In this document: one piece after another, positions 19,055 to 29,740 of the stretch
Position numbering within the stretch: the first letter of the stretch is position 1
Layout of the letters: each line of letters begins with the position of its first letter
From: Leuconostoc rapi
GTDB lineage: Bacteria; Bacillota; Bacilli; Lactobacillales; Lactobacillaceae
DNA: 64,000 nucleotides
Direction: 5' to 3'
Assembly (NCBI RefSeq): GCF_016908715.1
Contig: NZ_JAFBEK010000005.1
Location: forward strand, 1 to 64,000
Position numbers and translations under genes: made by a program
The notes under the pieces: model-generated
The model's input: only the letters and a program-made list of their open reading frames with translations
Database searches by the model: none
What the model was told of the DNA's origin: nothing

Positions 19055-19279
19055 TTAAAATAGTTCATTGACCATATTTGGCATATCTAAGACCCAATTG
19101 GTCATTGACATAAAAAAGCCAGCCAATAAGTACCCACCAATAATCGCTATAACAATTTTTAAAAACATAGCTTGTGTTGGCGTATACGGCATAAATTTAG
19201 CAAAATTAATTGGTCGAATCAGCCAAAATACAAAATAAACAGCTAGTAAACTAATGCTTATCATAACGATTGGATTCAT
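19055..19279 (-). CDS. DUF1146-family small membrane protein (YwzB-like)
   Basis: A 74-residue protein with two membrane helices (about residues 4-22 and 40-60). The linker RPINFAKFMPYTPTQA and the second helix GGYLLAGFFMSM match DUF1146. Function is unknown; in Bacillus the ywzB gene lies near the ATP synthase and murA genes. Here it lies 26 bases after topA, with GAGGG before its ATG, so it is probably the second gene of the topA operon. Confidence 0.7.
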   Translation of the reverse strand: MNPIVMISISLLAVYFVFWLIRPINFAKFMPYTPTQAMFLKIVIAIIGGYLLAGFFMSMTNWVLDMPNMVNELF

Positions 19280-19305
19280 ACTGTTCCCTCTTCATTGTCC
19301 ATCTG

Positions 19306-21405
19306 TTAATTACTGTCCTGTTCCTTATCAGACGTTGCATCATCCTTAGGCGTTGTGCCATCTGGCAATGTTTTGTCTGTTGGCTTTTCCCATGATACAA
19401 AATCACAGTCTGGATAACGCGAGCAACCGTAAAATGTACGCTGGCGTTTAGTTTTACGTTCAATGATTTGCCCCTTACCACACTTTGGACAGATTAATCC
19501 GATTTCTTTAACGATTGTTTGTGTATTACGACAATCTGGGAAACGTGAACACGCATAGAATTTACCATAACGACCCATTTTAACAAGCATTGGCGCACCA
19601 CAAATTTCACAATCCATCCCCGCCAATTCATCATGCATAATCACTTTTTCAAGAGTGGCTTCGGCAATTTCAAGTTCTTTTGAAAAAGGCTTAAAAAACG
19701 AATCAATCACAGGCACCCATTGTTTATCGCCAGTTTCAATTTCGTCCAACTCATGTTCAACACGTGCCGTAAATTTCATATTTGTTACATCTGGAAAACT
19801 ATTTTCGACAATTGTTTGAACAATTTCACCAAGTTCTGTAGGGACGAATTTGCGGGCATCGATTCGAACATAATTACGTCGTTGAATCGTATCGAGTGTT
19901 GGCGCATAAGTCGAAGGTCGTCCCACACCATTTTCTTCCAATGCTTTTATTAAGGCTGCTTCAGAATAGCGGGCAGGAGGTAACGTAAAATGTTGCTCTG
20001 GGCTAATATTTGCTAATTTAACCTGATCCCCTTCTGCCAAATCTGGTAAAGCATTATCTTTTTCTTTAGCGGCAGGATAAGCTTTTGTAAATCCTTGGAA
20101 TTTTGTTTTAGAACCGTTTGCTCGGAAAATAACACCGTTTTGTTCAATTGTCACAGCCATTGTATCTAAAATTTCTGGAGTCATTTGACTAGCAACAAAG
20201 CGTGACCAAATTAATGAATAGAGTTTAAATTGATCTGGCGTTAACTTATCCTTGATACTGTTAGGTGTGATCGTTACATCCGAAGGTCGTATTGCTTCAT
20301 GGGCATCTTGTGCGCCTTCAGGTAGTTTACCTTGTACCAATTTATGCTGTGAATAAGCTTCGCCCCATGTATCATGAATATAGACAGCGGCAGCATGGCG
20401 AGCAACTGACGAAATTCGTGTTGAATCCGTACGCATATAAGTAATCAAACCAACCTGTCCAATACCACGACCTAAGTTGATTCCTTCATATAATTGTTGT
20501 GCTGCCATCATAGTCTTACGTGTGCGGAAATTCAATTGTGTATTGGCTGTTTGTTGCATCGTTGCTGTCGTAAATGGTGGTTGCGGATTACGCTTACGTT
20601 CTTTGGCGTTCACCTTTATGACATCAAAATCAGCTGATTTGTCAATACTTTTTAATACGCTCTGAACACTATCATTATCTGGTAACGCTTGTTTTTTACT
20701 ATCAAATCCATAAAATGTTGCTTTAAATTTTTGACGTGATTTTTTAAATTCAGAGTCTAATGACCAGTATTCTTCTGGCTCAAATGCCTGAATCTCACGC
20801 TCACGTGCAATTATTAATCCTAGGGCAACAGACTGTACACGTCCTGCGGATAGACCACGTTTTACCGTCTTCCAAAGAATCGGTGAAATCGAATAACCAA
20901 CCAATCGATCCAAAATCCGCCGTGCTTGTTGCGCATCAACAAGATCTTGATTAATTTTTCGAGGTGTTTTAAAAGCGTTTTTCACTGTATCTTTTGTGAT
21001 TTCATTGAAAACAACACGATTAGGCTGCTCAGGATCTAGGCCTAAAATGTGTTGCAAATGCCAAGAAATAGCTTCTCCTTCGCGATCTGGATCGCTTGCT
21101 AGATAAACGATCTTAGCGGCTTTTGCCTCTTTTCGCAAACCTTTAATTAGGTCACCTTTACCACGTATATTAATGTATTTAGGATCATAATCATTATCCA
21201 CATCAACACCCAGTGTTGATTTTGGCAAATCGCGAATATGCCCTAAACTAGCAACAACTTTATACGTACTACCAAGATATTTCTCAATTGTTTTCGCCTT
21301 TGCCGGACTTTCGACAACAACAAGCTTTTTTTGATTTTTTGATTTTTTTCTTTTGGTTGTCTTTTTAGCCACTGGTTTTTTAGCAACTTTATTTGTTTCT
21401 ACCAT
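19306..21405 (-). CDS. topA: DNA topoisomerase I
   Basis: A 699-residue type IA topoisomerase. Residues 1-25 are a Lys/Arg-rich extension. The TOPRIM domain starts at [19 protein letters not shown], with acidic metal ligands in [10 protein letters not shown]. The catalytic Tyr is in [14 protein letters not shown]. Two C4 zinc fingers close the protein (CEICGAP...CSRFPDC and CPKCGKG...CSRYPDC). It relaxes negative supercoils behind RNA polymerase. GAGG precedes the ATG at 21405. The usual dprA neighbour is not seen here. Confidence 0.97.
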   Translation of the reverse strand: MVETNKVAKKPVAKKTTKRKKSKNQKKLVVVESPAKAKTIEKYLGSTYKVVASLGHIRDLPKSTLGVDVDNDYDPKYINIRGKGDLIKGLRKEAKAAKIVYLASDPDREGEAISWHLQHILGLDPEQPNRVVFNEITKDTVKNAFKTPRKINQDLVDAQQARRILDRLVGYSISPILWKTVKRGLSAGRVQSVALGLIIAREREIQAFEPEEYWSLDSEFKKSRQKFKATFYGFDSKKQALPDNDSVQSVLKSIDKSADFDVIKVNAKERKRNPQPPFTTATMQQTANTQLNFRTRKTMMAAQQLYEGINLGRGIGQVGLITYMRTDSTRISSVARHAAAVYIHDTWGEAYSQHKLVQGKLPEGAQDAHEAIRPSDVTITPNSIKDKLTPDQFKLYSLIWSRFVASQMTPEILDTMAVTIEQNGVIFRANGSKTKFQGFTKAYPAAKEKDNALPDLAEGDQVKLANISPEQHFTLPPARYSEAALIKALEENGVGRPSTYAPTLDTIQRRNYVRIDARKFVPTELGEIVQTIVENSFPDVTNMKFTARVEHELDEIETGDKQWVPVIDSFFKPFSKELEIAEATLEKVIMHDELAGMDCEICGAPMLVKMGRYGKFYACSRFPDCRNTQTIVKEIGLICPKCGKGQIIERKTKRQRTFYGCSRYPDCDFVSWEKPTDKTLPDGTTPKDDATSDKEQDSN

Positions 21406-21548
21406 GTTGTCAACCTCACAATTTACTTAACTACTAAATACAGCATATCAGATTCTACCAAATAATTGCTATTTTAATCTATAATCACCCATTTTTATCA
21501 ATTATTGATTGATAACTGATCCAAAAAAAAATTTCATCCCGTAATAGC

Positions 21549-21582
21549 AAAAAAGTATATTAGCTTTAACAAGCTAATATAC
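21549..21582 (-). terminator. Terminator of lysP
   Basis: Stem GTATATTAGC/GCTAATATAC, loop of eight bases, followed on minus by six T residues. Confidence 0.8.
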
Positions 21583-21595
21583 CAACTGATAATTT

Positions 21596-23035
21596 TTAAC
21601 GATTTTGTGTCAAATCAACATCTTCTAACTTTATTTTTTTTGTCTTATAGCGAAGCTTATATCCCACAAACAAAATCACAAATAGGGGTACAGATAAATA
21701 AGTCACACCAATTTTTTCCCAATTTAATTTTGTAAAACTTGCTGGATCTTGACCGACAATCACACCAATTGAAATAATTAATGCAAAAATTGGTCCAAAG
21801 GGGAACCACTTGGCTTTATATTTAAGATCACTCAACTGCTTCCCTTGAGCCAAGTAGGCCCGTCGAAAACGGTAATGTGATATGGCAATACCCACCCATG
21901 CTATAAATCCAGTCAACCCAGAAGCGTTGACCAACCATGTATAGGCCACAGCGCCACCTTTGGTATTTGCAATAAATGCCAGCAAACCAATAGCTGTGGT
22001 TAGGATTAGTGCAGCGACCGGCACACCACGTTTTGATACCTTAGCAAATAACTTGGGTGCTTCGCCTTTACGTGCCATCGCATACAACATACGCGTAGAA
22101 GCATACGATCCAGAATTAGCCGAAGAAACAATGGACGTTAAAATAACTGCGTTCATCAAACTTGCTGCAAACGCGATACCAGCGTTTTTAAAGACAATTG
22201 TAAATGGTGAGACAGCAACGTTTTCTGTTGATGAGCTTAATAAACGTGGATCTTGGTAGTACACTAAGGCTGAAATGACAAAGATTGCTAAGATATAAAA
22301 CAATAAAATACGCCAGAATACTTGATTAATAGCCTTTGGCACTGATTTATCAGGATCTTGTGCCTCACCTGCAGTAATACCAATTAATTCTGTGCCTTGG
22401 AATGAAAAGCCAGCAACAACAAAGACTGACAAAATAGCTTGCGGTCCACCGACAAAACCATGGTTACCAACAGATAGATTCTTAACGACATCAACATCCG
22501 AATGAATGACACCAAATATTGTGGCTAATCCGACTACTAAGAAAGCAATAATTGTAACGACTTTGATCATTGAAAGCCAAAATTCAGCTTCCCCAAATGC
22601 ACCGACAGAAAATAAGTTAATTAAAAAGATAAAGATCAAAGCGACAGCCGAGAAAATCCACCCTGGTGTGTCTGGAAACCAAAATTCTGCAACAAGACCG
22701 ACAGCAACAATATCAACTGCTAATGTGATTGCCCAATTAAACCAATAGTTCCACCCCATAGCAAATCCCAGAGCTGGATCAACATATTTCCCGGCATAGT
22801 CAGAAAACGAACCTGAAGTTGGTGAATAAGTTGCCATCTCACCCAGACTCGTCATTAAAAAATACACCATGACACCAATGGCTAAATAAGCTACAATGGC
22901 GCCAAATGGTCCTGCCTGCGCAACAGTTGCCCCTGATGCGACAAACAATCCAGTACCAATTGAGCCACCAAGGGCGATCATTGATACATGACGCGTTTTT
23001 AGATTGCGTTGCATGCCACTATTTTGTTCACTCAT
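21596..23035 (-). CDS. lysP: Lysine-specific APC permease LysP
   Basis: A 479-residue permease with twelve helices. The N-terminal motif HVSMIALGGSIGTGLFVASG and the stretch FSFQGTELIGITAGEA place it in the AAT group of APC permeases, which includes LysP. Specificity for lysine is supported by the lysine riboswitch in its leader (23064-23280). The protein imports lysine with protons. It is monocistronic, with its own terminator. Confidence 0.9.
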   Translation of the reverse strand: MSEQNSGMQRNLKTRHVSMIALGGSIGTGLFVASGATVAQAGPFGAIVAYLAIGVMVYFLMTSLGEMATYSPTSGSFSDYAGKYVDPALGFAMGWNYWFNWAITLAVDIVAVGLVAEFWFPDTPGWIFSAVALIFIFLINLFSVGAFGEAEFWLSMIKVVTIIAFLVVGLATIFGVIHSDVDVVKNLSVGNHGFVGGPQAILSVFVVAGFSFQGTELIGITAGEAQDPDKSVPKAINQVFWRILLFYILAIFVISALVYYQDPRLLSSSTENVAVSPFTIVFKNAGIAFAASLMNAVILTSIVSSANSGSYASTRMLYAMARKGEAPKLFAKVSKRGVPVAALILTTAIGLLAFIANTKGGAVAYTWLVNASGLTGFIAWVGIAISHYRFRRAYLAQGKQLSDLKYKAKWFPFGPIFALIISIGVIVGQDPASFTKLNWEKIGVTYLSVPLFVILFVGYKLRYKTKKIKLEDVDLTQNR

Positions 23036-23063
23036 AAAAAATTCTCCCTAATTGGGGCAAATA

Positions 23064-23280
23064 AAAAGCCCCTCTCTAATACATAGAAAGAGGTTTAAAA
23101 AGTCATTATATCATCAACTTTTCAAAGCACACCACGCTGCCGTGACAGTCTAACAACTATTAATTATTAGCCCAATAACATTCTGCCAAGAATGTTATTT
23201 CGGCAACCGCCCCTTTAACGTAACGTCAACACCCATGGCAGGCTCATTTACGCGATTTATGTTGGTTGCAACCTCTTTGA
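23064..23280 (-). promoter_or_regulatory. Lysine riboswitch (L-box) with terminator
   Basis: The aptamer covers about 23122-23280. Conserved lysine-aptamer pieces are visible in order on minus: AGAGGTTGCAACC, GCGTAAATGAGCC, AAAGGGGCGGTTGCCGAA, TTGGGCT and GACTGTCA. A terminator (stem CCTCTTTC/GAGAGAGG, 23064-23094) precedes the lysP start. Lysine binding should favour termination. Confidence 0.93.
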
Positions 23281-23290
23281 TAACTTGAAT

Positions 23291-23319
23291 ATCATATCAT
23301 TTTTAAATTAGCGTGTCAA
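23291..23319 (-). promoter_or_regulatory. Promoter of the lysP riboswitch
   Basis: TTGACA (23314-23319), a 17-bp spacer and TATGAT (23291-23296). The -35 lies inside the last codons of the upstream membrane-protein gene. Confidence 0.85.
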
Positions 23320-23959
23320 TTGCTAGCACACGTCGCCAATGTTTGGCACGTTTTCGATATTGTTCCTCACTGAATTGCCACCAAAAATAACCAAAAAACA
23401 ATGACCCTAAACCACTTGACAAGGGCATATCGTTTTTTTGTACACAAGCGACTAACATCAGTAGCCACAATGTAATAGCTATTGCGGTCATCAAAAAACG
23501 CACGCGCCGATTGGTAATAAGACGAGGTATAATAATAACCTCGCATATCGCTAGAATTTGTAACCACCAGAGCAGTAATAAATTTGGTATTGTAGGTCCA
23601 AATTTAAGACCATCTACCCAGTGGATTTTTAACACGAAAGATATGATCAATGTGAGTATCATACCCAACACTTGTGTGATAACCAGCCACCACATGGCAA
23701 TTTTATAATTCATTAAATAAAGTAAACTCGCTAAAACACCCATAATCGGCAAAGCAATCCAATAGTGAGCAAATGAACCACCAAAATTAATCCACCGCTG
23801 TAAGGACTGCGGTATTAAATTTTGTATAACTAACGTAGCGCCGTTGTCAATGACATGTATGAATAGCATATCAAATCTAACTTGAATCGCTAACGCTAGA
23901 AATAGTAGGCTAAATATTAATATCAGTATTTTTCTTAATTTATCAGGCTGGATTAACAT
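23303..23959 (-). CDS. Integral membrane protein, PAP2-like topology without catalytic motif
   Basis: A 218-residue protein with about six membrane helices and a basic C-terminal tail. The overall layout, including the N-terminal loop FIHVIDNGATLVIQNLIPQS, recalls PAP2/PgpB phosphatases. However, the K-x6-RP, PSGH and SR-x5-H signatures are all absent, so it should not be a working PAP2 phosphatase. It may be a degenerate paralogue or an unrelated protein. An inverted repeat TGTACC-ATTA-GGTACA (23994-24009) lies just before the gene, near its likely -10. I assign no function. Confidence 0.5.
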   Translation of the reverse strand: MLIQPDKLRKILILIFSLLFLALAIQVRFDMLFIHVIDNGATLVIQNLIPQSLQRWINFGGSFAHYWIALPIMGVLASLLYLMNYKIAMWWLVITQVLGMILTLIISFVLKIHWVDGLKFGPTIPNLLLLWWLQILAICEVIIIPRLITNRRVRFLMTAIAITLWLLMLVACVQKNDMPLSSGLGSLFFGYFWWQFSEEQYRKRAKHWRRVLAIDTLI

Positions 23960-24172
23960 TTTCTTAACTCTCTTGTTTATTAGTCACAATAATTGTACCA
24001 TTAGGTACATTAGTTTCTTTTAAATCTATTATTATTTGTCGTAATTTAATGTTGTCTTTATCTCTATCAGGTATATTATAAATAATTGATTTTTATTTGA
24101 CAAATACACGCTAATTTTGAGTTTTGTCTGCTTGTCATCGCAACACAACTAAACATCAGGAGAGCTGCCCTA

Positions 24173-25375
24173 ATGGCTTCTAAACCAGATTCACGTTCAA
24201 AACGTTATCAGAATCCCAATCATAAATTACGTAACACCATCCTGCTTTTAATTGCCACGATCTTAATTATCGTTAGCTTTTTTGTTTGGCGTACTATCCA
24301 TAATACTAAAGGTGTCATTGATAGATCCTATGCAGGTGCTGGTCTAACAAAGTCACGTAATGTGTCTAATATTATTAAAAGCGGTCGTCCAATTTCTGTT
24401 TTATTATACGGTACAGATACCGGCGAGTTAGGACGGACATATCGTGGACGGACAGATTCGATGATGTTGCTCCTAATTAACCCGAAAACCGAGAAAACAA
24501 CCATGATTTCGCTACCACGTGACGCCATGGTCTCAATTGTTGGGTATGAAGATACTTTCCCTCAAAAACTCAATGCAGCATATGCTTATGGTTCAACAGC
24601 TACTTCTATCAAGACAGTTGAAGCTTTCCTAAACATTCCCGTTGACTATTACGCTTTAGTCAATATGGGCGGTTTAGCGAATATGGTAGATCAAGTTGGT
24701 GGTATTTCAGTTGATTCACCAATTGATTTCACCTATAGCCAAGAAACAGCACATGATTATGGGCCTAACCTCTACCGATTCCACAAGAATAGTAATAAAT
24801 ATGAACATTCTGATGATAACGGTGAAACATGGTCTGCGTCTAAAACACGAATGAACGGCGATGCAGCTTTAGCCTTTTCACGCATGCGTTATGATGATCC
24901 TGATGGCGATTACGGTCGTCAAAAACGACAACGCGTCGTGCTAGAAGGACTGATTAAAAAATCAGCAAGTGTTTCTACCTTATTAAATGAAAAGTTCATG
25001 TCTACAATTTCAAAGAATGTTCGCACAGATCTGACCTTTGGTGATATGACAACGATGGCCAGCAAATATATTAATGCCAAAAATGACATTGTTACAGAAC
25101 ATTTGCAAGGTGTTGGTACAAGCTATCCCGATGCTGAAGGTAATAATGTGTCTTACGAAGTTATTCCACAAAAAGAGAAACAACGCACAACAAATTTGGC
25201 ACGAAAGGCTTTGGGATTAAAACCTGGCAAAACTGGGTTACCTTATGGTGGTAAGATTCCAACTGCACTTTCAACGGTAGCAACGTCACTGCGTCCTGTT
25301 GGTGATAATGGTACCAGCACAACAACAGATGATACTGATGATGGCACAACGATCGATCCAACAACCGGTGATTAA
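24173..25375 (+). CDS. LCP-family cell-wall polymer ligase (LytR-CpsA-Psr)
   Basis: A 400-residue type II membrane protein. It has a basic cytoplasmic start, one membrane helix (about 21-41) and an extracellular LCP domain beginning at PISVLLYGTDTG. It keeps the conserved Asp/Arg residues of RGRTDSMMLL and MISLPRDAMV, the later catalytic-site Arg residues in AFSRMRYDD and DYGRQKRQ. The Thr/Asp-rich tail (about 375-400) is low complexity. LCP enzymes attach teichoic acids or capsule to peptidoglycan. CAGGAGAG precedes the ATG. It is convergent with trpS. Confidence 0.92.
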   Translation: MASKPDSRSKRYQNPNHKLRNTILLLIATILIIVSFFVWRTIHNTKGVIDRSYAGAGLTKSRNVSNIIKSGRPISVLLYGTDTGELGRTYRGRTDSMMLLLINPKTEKTTMISLPRDAMVSIVGYEDTFPQKLNAAYAYGSTATSIKTVEAFLNIPVDYYALVNMGGLANMVDQVGGISVDSPIDFTYSQETAHDYGPNLYRFHKNSNKYEHSDDNGETWSASKTRMNGDAALAFSRMRYDDPDGDYGRQKRQRVVLEGLIKKSASVSTLLNEKFMSTISKNVRTDLTFGDMTTMASKYINAKNDIVTEHLQGVGTSYPDAEGNNVSYEVIPQKEKQRTTNLARKALGLKPGKTGLPYGGKIPTALSTVATSLRPVGDNGTSTTTDDTDDGTTIDPTTGD

Positions 25376-25376
25376 C

Positions 25377-25417
25377 ACAAAAATAGGTAGACACATCTCT
25401 GTGTCTACCTATTTTTA
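25377..25417. terminator. Bidirectional terminator
   Basis: A perfect stem AAAAATAGGTAGACACA with complement, loop TCTC, between the convergent LCP gene and trpS. Confidence 0.9.
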
Positions 25418-25425
25418 ATAAGTAT

Positions 25426-26454
<1,029 letters not shown>

Positions 26455-26538
26455 TTATTCACAACGTTTAAACGACACTATGGTTATTATTATACGGTAA
26501 ATTAATGCGGGTGCCTAGTTAAAAAAATTAGATTACGG

Positions 26539-26567
26539 TTGACATAAAATGTGAATTAGATTAGAAT
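26539..26567 (+). promoter_or_regulatory. Promoter of the PanE-family gene
   Basis: TTGACA (26539-26544), a 17-bp spacer and TAGAAT (26562-26567). Confidence 0.85.
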
Positions 26568-26600
26568 AATAACATTAATAATCAAAAGGAGAATACACAT

Positions 26601-27596
26601 ATGAAGTATGCAATAGTTGGCGCAGGAGCGATGGGGTTGCGGTATGGTATTTTACTCCAAGAAAATGCTGGTGTCGTTGTTGATTTTATTGAACCAACAC
26701 AAGCCAGCCTAGATAAAATTATTTCTCAAGGCAATAAAGTTTGGAAATCACGTGATCACAAGGAGCGACACCAAATAAAAATTAATATTTTCTCACCAGA
26801 ATCATATGATGGTTCTCCAGATGTCTGGGTTTTCTTCATGAAACAAATGCAATTACAGGATACACTTGACCGCTTAGCGCCTAAGTTCAAAAATGGACAG
26901 ACGGCTTTAGGCGCTATGAATGGTATGGGACACATCGAAAAGCTGCAAAAATATTTTGATGATGACCATATTATTGGTGGCACAGCAATGATTGCTACTG
27001 TTTTAAATGATTTTGGTGATGTTGATTTTATGGGTGACGAGGGCGCTGGTTCCTCTGTCTATGCGAATCTAACTGAAAAGCCTTCTGCAACTATGGATGC
27101 CTTACAAGCTGATTTTAAAGCAGCACACTTAAACCCCAGCTATACTGAAAACTTTATGGGTACTTTACTAACAAAAGTCTTTTTCAATGCAGTAGAAAAT
27201 TCAATTGCAACCATGTTCCAATCACGAATGGGACAATTAATGGCTTATGATGGCTTTTTAGAAGGTATCGCTCGTCCACTGATTAACGAAGCATTTGATG
27301 CAGCTGAGGCAGCTGGTATCACGTTAATTGAATCACGCGATGATATGGTTGCCCAAGTAGACTATGTTTCAAACGTTGCTAACCCATTACATTTTCCTTC
27401 TATGTATCAGGACTTTGTTAAAGGACGCCCAACAGAAGTAGATTATATCAATGGCTGGATCGCGAATTTGGCAGATACGCATGGTACAAAGGCACCAAAC
27501 CATCATTTGGTTACAAACTTTGTTCATCTCGCTGAATCAATGCGTAAATTCACACCACCGGTTAATAAATTAGCACCAGACTATACCGGTGCATGA
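26601..27596 (+). CDS. Ketopantoate reductase family (PanE/ApbA) oxidoreductase
   Basis: A 331-residue protein with an N-terminal Rossmann motif GAGAMG (residues 7-12) and the ketopantoate-reductase C-terminal helical domain, including LLTKVFFNAVENSIATMF. The family reduces 2-oxoacids with NAD(P)H: ketopantoate in coenzyme A synthesis, or branched-chain 2-oxoacids in Lactococcus, where PanE acts as D-2-hydroxyacid dehydrogenase. No pan genes are adjacent, so a D-2-hydroxyacid role is equally possible. AAAGGAG precedes the ATG. Confidence 0.8.
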   Translation: MKYAIVGAGAMGLRYGILLQENAGVVVDFIEPTQASLDKIISQGNKVWKSRDHKERHQIKINIFSPESYDGSPDVWVFFMKQMQLQDTLDRLAPKFKNGQTALGAMNGMGHIEKLQKYFDDDHIIGGTAMIATVLNDFGDVDFMGDEGAGSSVYANLTEKPSATMDALQADFKAAHLNPSYTENFMGTLLTKVFFNAVENSIATMFQSRMGQLMAYDGFLEGIARPLINEAFDAAEAAGITLIESRDDMVAQVDYVSNVANPLHFPSMYQDFVKGRPTEVDYINGWIANLADTHGTKAPNHHLVTNFVHLAESMRKFTPPVNKLAPDYTGA

Positions 27597-27605
27597 CCTA
27601 TTCTT

Positions 27606-27650
27606 AAAAAGACGCAAAGCCTTTATTAACCAAAGCTTTGCGTCTTTTAT
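27606..27650. terminator. Bidirectional terminator
   Basis: Stem AAGACGCAAAGC/GCTTTGCGTCTT with loop of fourteen bases, between convergent genes. It overlaps the end of the NUDIX-DUF1810 gene. Confidence 0.85.
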
Positions 27651-28579
27651 TGTAGTAATTGAAGTGTCTCAACATGCTGCTGTCCATTAAAATATTTGTC
27701 CAGTGCATTTTGATACAATTTTGTATTGGTAACCTGTCCAAACAAGGTCAAACTTGCTTGAAATTTCACAGCATCAATGTCACCAAATAAGGCAATTGGG
27801 TCATCTCCCGGTAAAGACAATGTTGTTGCCACGATTTCCTCTAAACGAGCCCTTAAGATGTCATCATCTAAATATTCATGTGCTTCATGTAGTCCTTTAA
27901 TGCCATAATAAATTGCACGCTCACTACGTCCTAAAGCACGTAATTGTGGGAACACAAACCACATCCAGTGTGTCAACTTTTTACCATTTGACAGTTCTTT
28001 TAAAGCATCTTGATAATTATTAACACCAATGATTTCTCCATTTTGTGCATCCAAGAAACGTTGAATTTCACGATCAATCGTCAAAACTTGTGCGTCCCCA
28101 GTTTTTTTGTACGCACAATATAACCGATAGGTTGCTTGCCCTGAAAAAGTGAGATGCATATGGTCAATTGTTTTTGGTGAAACCCATTTTTTTGCATCAA
28201 TTTCCGTTACGTCGATTTTGCTGGTTTCGTCATCCCACTGGTCTAGTAAAAAGATATTACTGTACAGCTTAGCCATGTCACCATTAGGATACTGGGCTTT
28301 ATAATTTTTACCAGAAATCGTACCAATGAGTTTCAAATCATCAGCATCAGCATGCACACCTGCTTCTTCTAACACTTCACGTGCTGCATTTTCTTGCCAT
28401 GACATTTCCGGTTCCACATAACCGCCAGGAAAGGCCCAACCTTGAAAATCGCGATTAAAAATCATCAATAATTCGCCTTTTTCATTTTCAATCAAAACAT
28501 CTGTTGTTGGCATCACTAACTCAAAGTCATGCCCAACTAATTCACGAATTTTAGCAACATAGGAATCTTTGTATGGCAT
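27647..28579 (-). CDS. NUDIX hydrolase - DUF1810 fusion protein
   Basis: A 310-residue two-domain protein. The NUDIX domain (about 10-150) carries a box beginning GGYVEPEMSWQENAAREVLE, with the catalytic REVLEEAG intact; the first box Glu is Met. After a short linker, residues about 165-300 form a DUF1810 domain, with the signatures GKKLTHWMWFVFPQLRALG and KFQASLTLFG. NUDIX enzymes cleave nucleoside diphosphates linked to another group; DUF1810 has no known function. The fusion suggests both act on one nucleotide-like substrate. The start at 28579 has only a weak ribosome site. It follows the nucleoid-protein gene by 120 bases. Confidence 0.8.
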   Translation of the reverse strand: MPYKDSYVAKIRELVGHDFELVMPTTDVLIENEKGELLMIFNRDFQGWAFPGGYVEPEMSWQENAAREVLEEAGVHADADDLKLIGTISGKNYKAQYPNGDMAKLYSNIFLLDQWDDETSKIDVTEIDAKKWVSPKTIDHMHLTFSGQATYRLYCAYKKTGDAQVLTIDREIQRFLDAQNGEIIGVNNYQDALKELSNGKKLTHWMWFVFPQLRALGRSERAIYYGIKGLHEAHEYLDDDILRARLEEIVATTLSLPGDDPIALFGDIDAVKFQASLTLFGQVTNTKLYQNALDKYFNGQQHVETLQLLQ

Positions 28580-28698
28580 ATTTTCATCATGATCAACATT
28601 TAAAAGCAGTAAACATTGATACTGTCCTTTCGTATTTATTTCATTATACCAATAAATAACACATTTCAGTTCTAGATCACACCACCAATTCAAAAAAA

Positions 28699-29694
28699 TC
28701 AACTCGTGAACTTATTTAAAATCGTTTCAATGTCTTTAATCACTAGCGACGTTGTCCCATTGGCATTGTTAACAAATTCAACCTTCGTACGATCTTGATA
28801 TATGGCCATTGGAATAGAAATTTCAATACCTGAATCGAGTTTAAATTTTTGAACGCGGTACTTTTTTTCGTATTTCGCAACATTTTCAACTGCTATTGCT
28901 TTATGCCCCAATTTATCAGCAATTTTTTCCTGGTATAGCACCTTGGCTGAGGTATTGTCTGAAAAGACTTTTTCAGCAATCACATCAGCATCAATACTAC
29001 CGGCCTCTAATGCATCATAGATGGCTGACTGAGTTAAAGCCAGTGTCTCATGTTCTGGCATACTATCGTATTTTTCAGTGACGCTTTTAACCGTACGTTT
29101 AATCACTTGAATATTTTCCTTCAAAGAAACTTCCGGTATAATGTTTAAAAACTTTTCTGAAAAATAAGCTACACGCTGACCATCAATGAGATGTTTTTTC
29201 TCCAATAGATGATAGCGATTCGTCTCTGTATTCACTAAAATCGCTTCATCAACATTTTGCGTTGCAGCAGGTAGTACTGTTTGATTCAAAACCAAATTAT
29301 TCACCATTTGATCGGCAACATATGCCACAGTATGTGCGTATCGTGGTGAATAATTTAATTTGATCAAACCAAAAATTGGGCCATCATCTGTTATGGCTCT
29401 GAAACTTAATAAATCACCTGACTGAATTGCATCACTACCCGCAATAATATCAAATAACTTGGTAGCTAGTTGTGTGGTCATCTCTGGGAAATTTTGATTT
29501 GAAATCATCCTTTGTAAATATGTTTCAGAAGCTAATGTACCAGTTTTAACATCACCATGATATATTTTGTTTACTAATTTTTCAATATAATCATGAACGC
29601 CGACATTTTCAACTGACATTTCACCCTGAGAAGCAATTAAGTTACCTGTATTTGTATCAAGAATGTGTAAGATAGCTTGTTGAATAATCATCAT
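28699..29694 (-). CDS. Nucleoid-associated protein NdpA/YejK family
   Basis: A 331-residue protein with the 37-kDa nucleoid-protein pattern: an N-terminal AILHILDTNTGNLIAS, the middle GLIKLNYSPRYAH and the late KYRVQKFKLDSGIEISIPM. In E. coli YejK binds DNA and topoisomerase IV. Two ATGs are adjacent at the start, with AAGGGA ahead. It stands between the response-regulator gene and the NUDIX fusion, all on minus. Confidence 0.8.
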   Translation of the reverse strand: MMIIQQAILHILDTNTGNLIASQGEMSVENVGVHDYIEKLVNKIYHGDVKTGTLASETYLQRMISNQNFPEMTTQLATKLFDIIAGSDAIQSGDLLSFRAITDDGPIFGLIKLNYSPRYAHTVAYVADQMVNNLVLNQTVLPAATQNVDEAILVNTETNRYHLLEKKHLIDGQRVAYFSEKFLNIIPEVSLKENIQVIKRTVKSVTEKYDSMPEHETLALTQSAIYDALEAGSIDADVIAEKVFSDNTSAKVLYQEKIADKLGHKAIAVENVAKYEKKYRVQKFKLDSGIEISIPMAIYQDRTKVEFVNNANGTTSLVIKDIETILNKFTS

Positions 29695-29740
29695 AGATCC
29701 CTTTAAATTTAATGATTTTATTATATCATGGTCTGTCCGT

